Shown here one piece after another: positions 22,169 to 22,384 of a DNA stretch of 22,384 nucleotides. The notes below the pieces were generated by a model. The model was given only the letters and a program-made list of their open reading frames with translations, was not told the DNA's origin and made no database searches. Within the stretch, counting starts at the first letter, position 1; each line of letters starts with the position of its first letter. The DNA is from an uncultured Clostridia bacterium (GTDB lineage: Bacteria > Bacillota > Clostridia > Oscillospirales > Acutalibacteraceae). Made by a program: the position numbers and the translations under genes. The stretch covers positions 1-22,384 of the forward strand of contig CAMFYM010000009.1 of assembly GCA_946002045.1 (NCBI GenBank), in the 5' to 3' direction.

Positions 22169-22384
22169 ATGAAAAAGGTTGCTATCATTATGGGCTCTGA
22201 CAGCGATTTGCCTATCGTAACTCCTGCAATTAAGCAGTTGAAGGATTTAGGCATCGAAACAGAGGTTAGAGTAATGAGTGCTCATCGTACTCCACAGGAG
22301 GCAAACGAGTTTTCATCAAAGGCAATAGAGAACGGATTTGGCGTAATTATCGCAGCAGCAGGTATGGCTGCTCATTTAGGTGGA
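22169..22384 (+). CDS. purE: N5-carboxyaminoimidazole ribonucleotide mutase (5' part, cut by window)
   Basis: PurE converts N5-CAIR to CAIR in de novo purine synthesis. The 72 visible codons begin MKKVAIIMGSDSDLPIVTPA and include SAHRTPQEANEFSSKA and IIAAAGMAAHLGG. The GSDSD, SAHRTP and AGMAAHL motifs bind the substrate phosphate and ribose and are typical of class I PurE. The frame is open to the window edge, so the missing part should be the remaining half of a protein of about 160-170 residues. SD AAAGGAGAG precedes the ATG. Confidence 0.95.
   Translation, partial: MKKVAIIMGSDSDLPIVTPAIKQLKDLGIETEVRVMSAHRTPQEANEFSSKAIENGFGVIIAAAGMAAHLGG

Noticed and set aside
1..22384. Search for tRNA or rRNA genes, insertion sequences, phage genes, CRISPR repeats and defence systems.
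   Set aside because: No cloverleaf-like sequence, transposase, integrase, regular direct-repeat array or defence-type gene was seen on either strand.

Overview
The window is a low-GC, Gram-positive chromosome segment, most likely from a gut or rumen clostridium of the Ruminococcaceae/Oscillospiraceae type. The reasons are the clostridial gene order with rpsD between rpsK and rpoA, strong Shine-Dalgarno sequences, class A promoters with near-consensus boxes, a T-box leader, an efp-CD1247-like gene pair, and a secreted leucine-rich-repeat protein ending in a dockerin-like module. The genus cannot be fixed from the sequence alone.

Region 1 (1-8206) is the distal part of the spc/alpha ribosomal superoperon, all on the + strand: the last codons of rpsH, then rplF, rplR, rpsE, rpmD, rplO, secY, adk, map, infA, rpmJ, rpsM, rpsK, rpsD, rpoA and rplQ, closed by a strong intrinsic terminator. 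It supplies ribosomal proteins, the protein-export channel, adenylate kinase, methionine aminopeptidase, initiation factor 1 and the RNA polymerase alpha subunit.

Region 2 (8207-11847) holds short transcription units. rpsU has its own promoter, leader hairpins and terminator. It is followed by aroQ (type II dehydroquinase) and a membrane acyltransferase, then by efp, an acidic cysteine-rich zinc-ribbon protein and a small lipoprotein that appears to start at ATT.

Region 3 (11848-17128) is the asparagine/glutamine tRNA-charging operon: promoter, T-box riboswitch, aspS, gatC, gatA and gatB. AspRS carries the His of the RDHGG motif associated with non-discriminating enzymes. The T-box specifier loop holds an Asn codon (AAC) and, one base upstream, a Glu codon (GAA). 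Together these suggest that Asn-tRNA(Asn), and probably Gln-tRNA(Gln), are made by transamidation under control of tRNA charging. The operon terminator is a perfect palindrome lying inside the 3' end of the convergent gene.

Region 4 (17073-22384) contains a minus-strand S51 (PepE-like) peptidase, divergently placed from a family 3 glycoside hydrolase with an unusual C-terminal extension, then the secreted LRR/dockerin protein, then the 5' end of purE, which is cut by the window edge.

I found no insertion sequence, prophage, CRISPR array, tRNA or rRNA gene. Most of the window is housekeeping. The points most worth a second look are the possible two-codon T-box, the ATT start, the terminator embedded in a coding region, the Cys/Asp-rich protein beside efp, and the domain make-up of the GH3 and LRR proteins.
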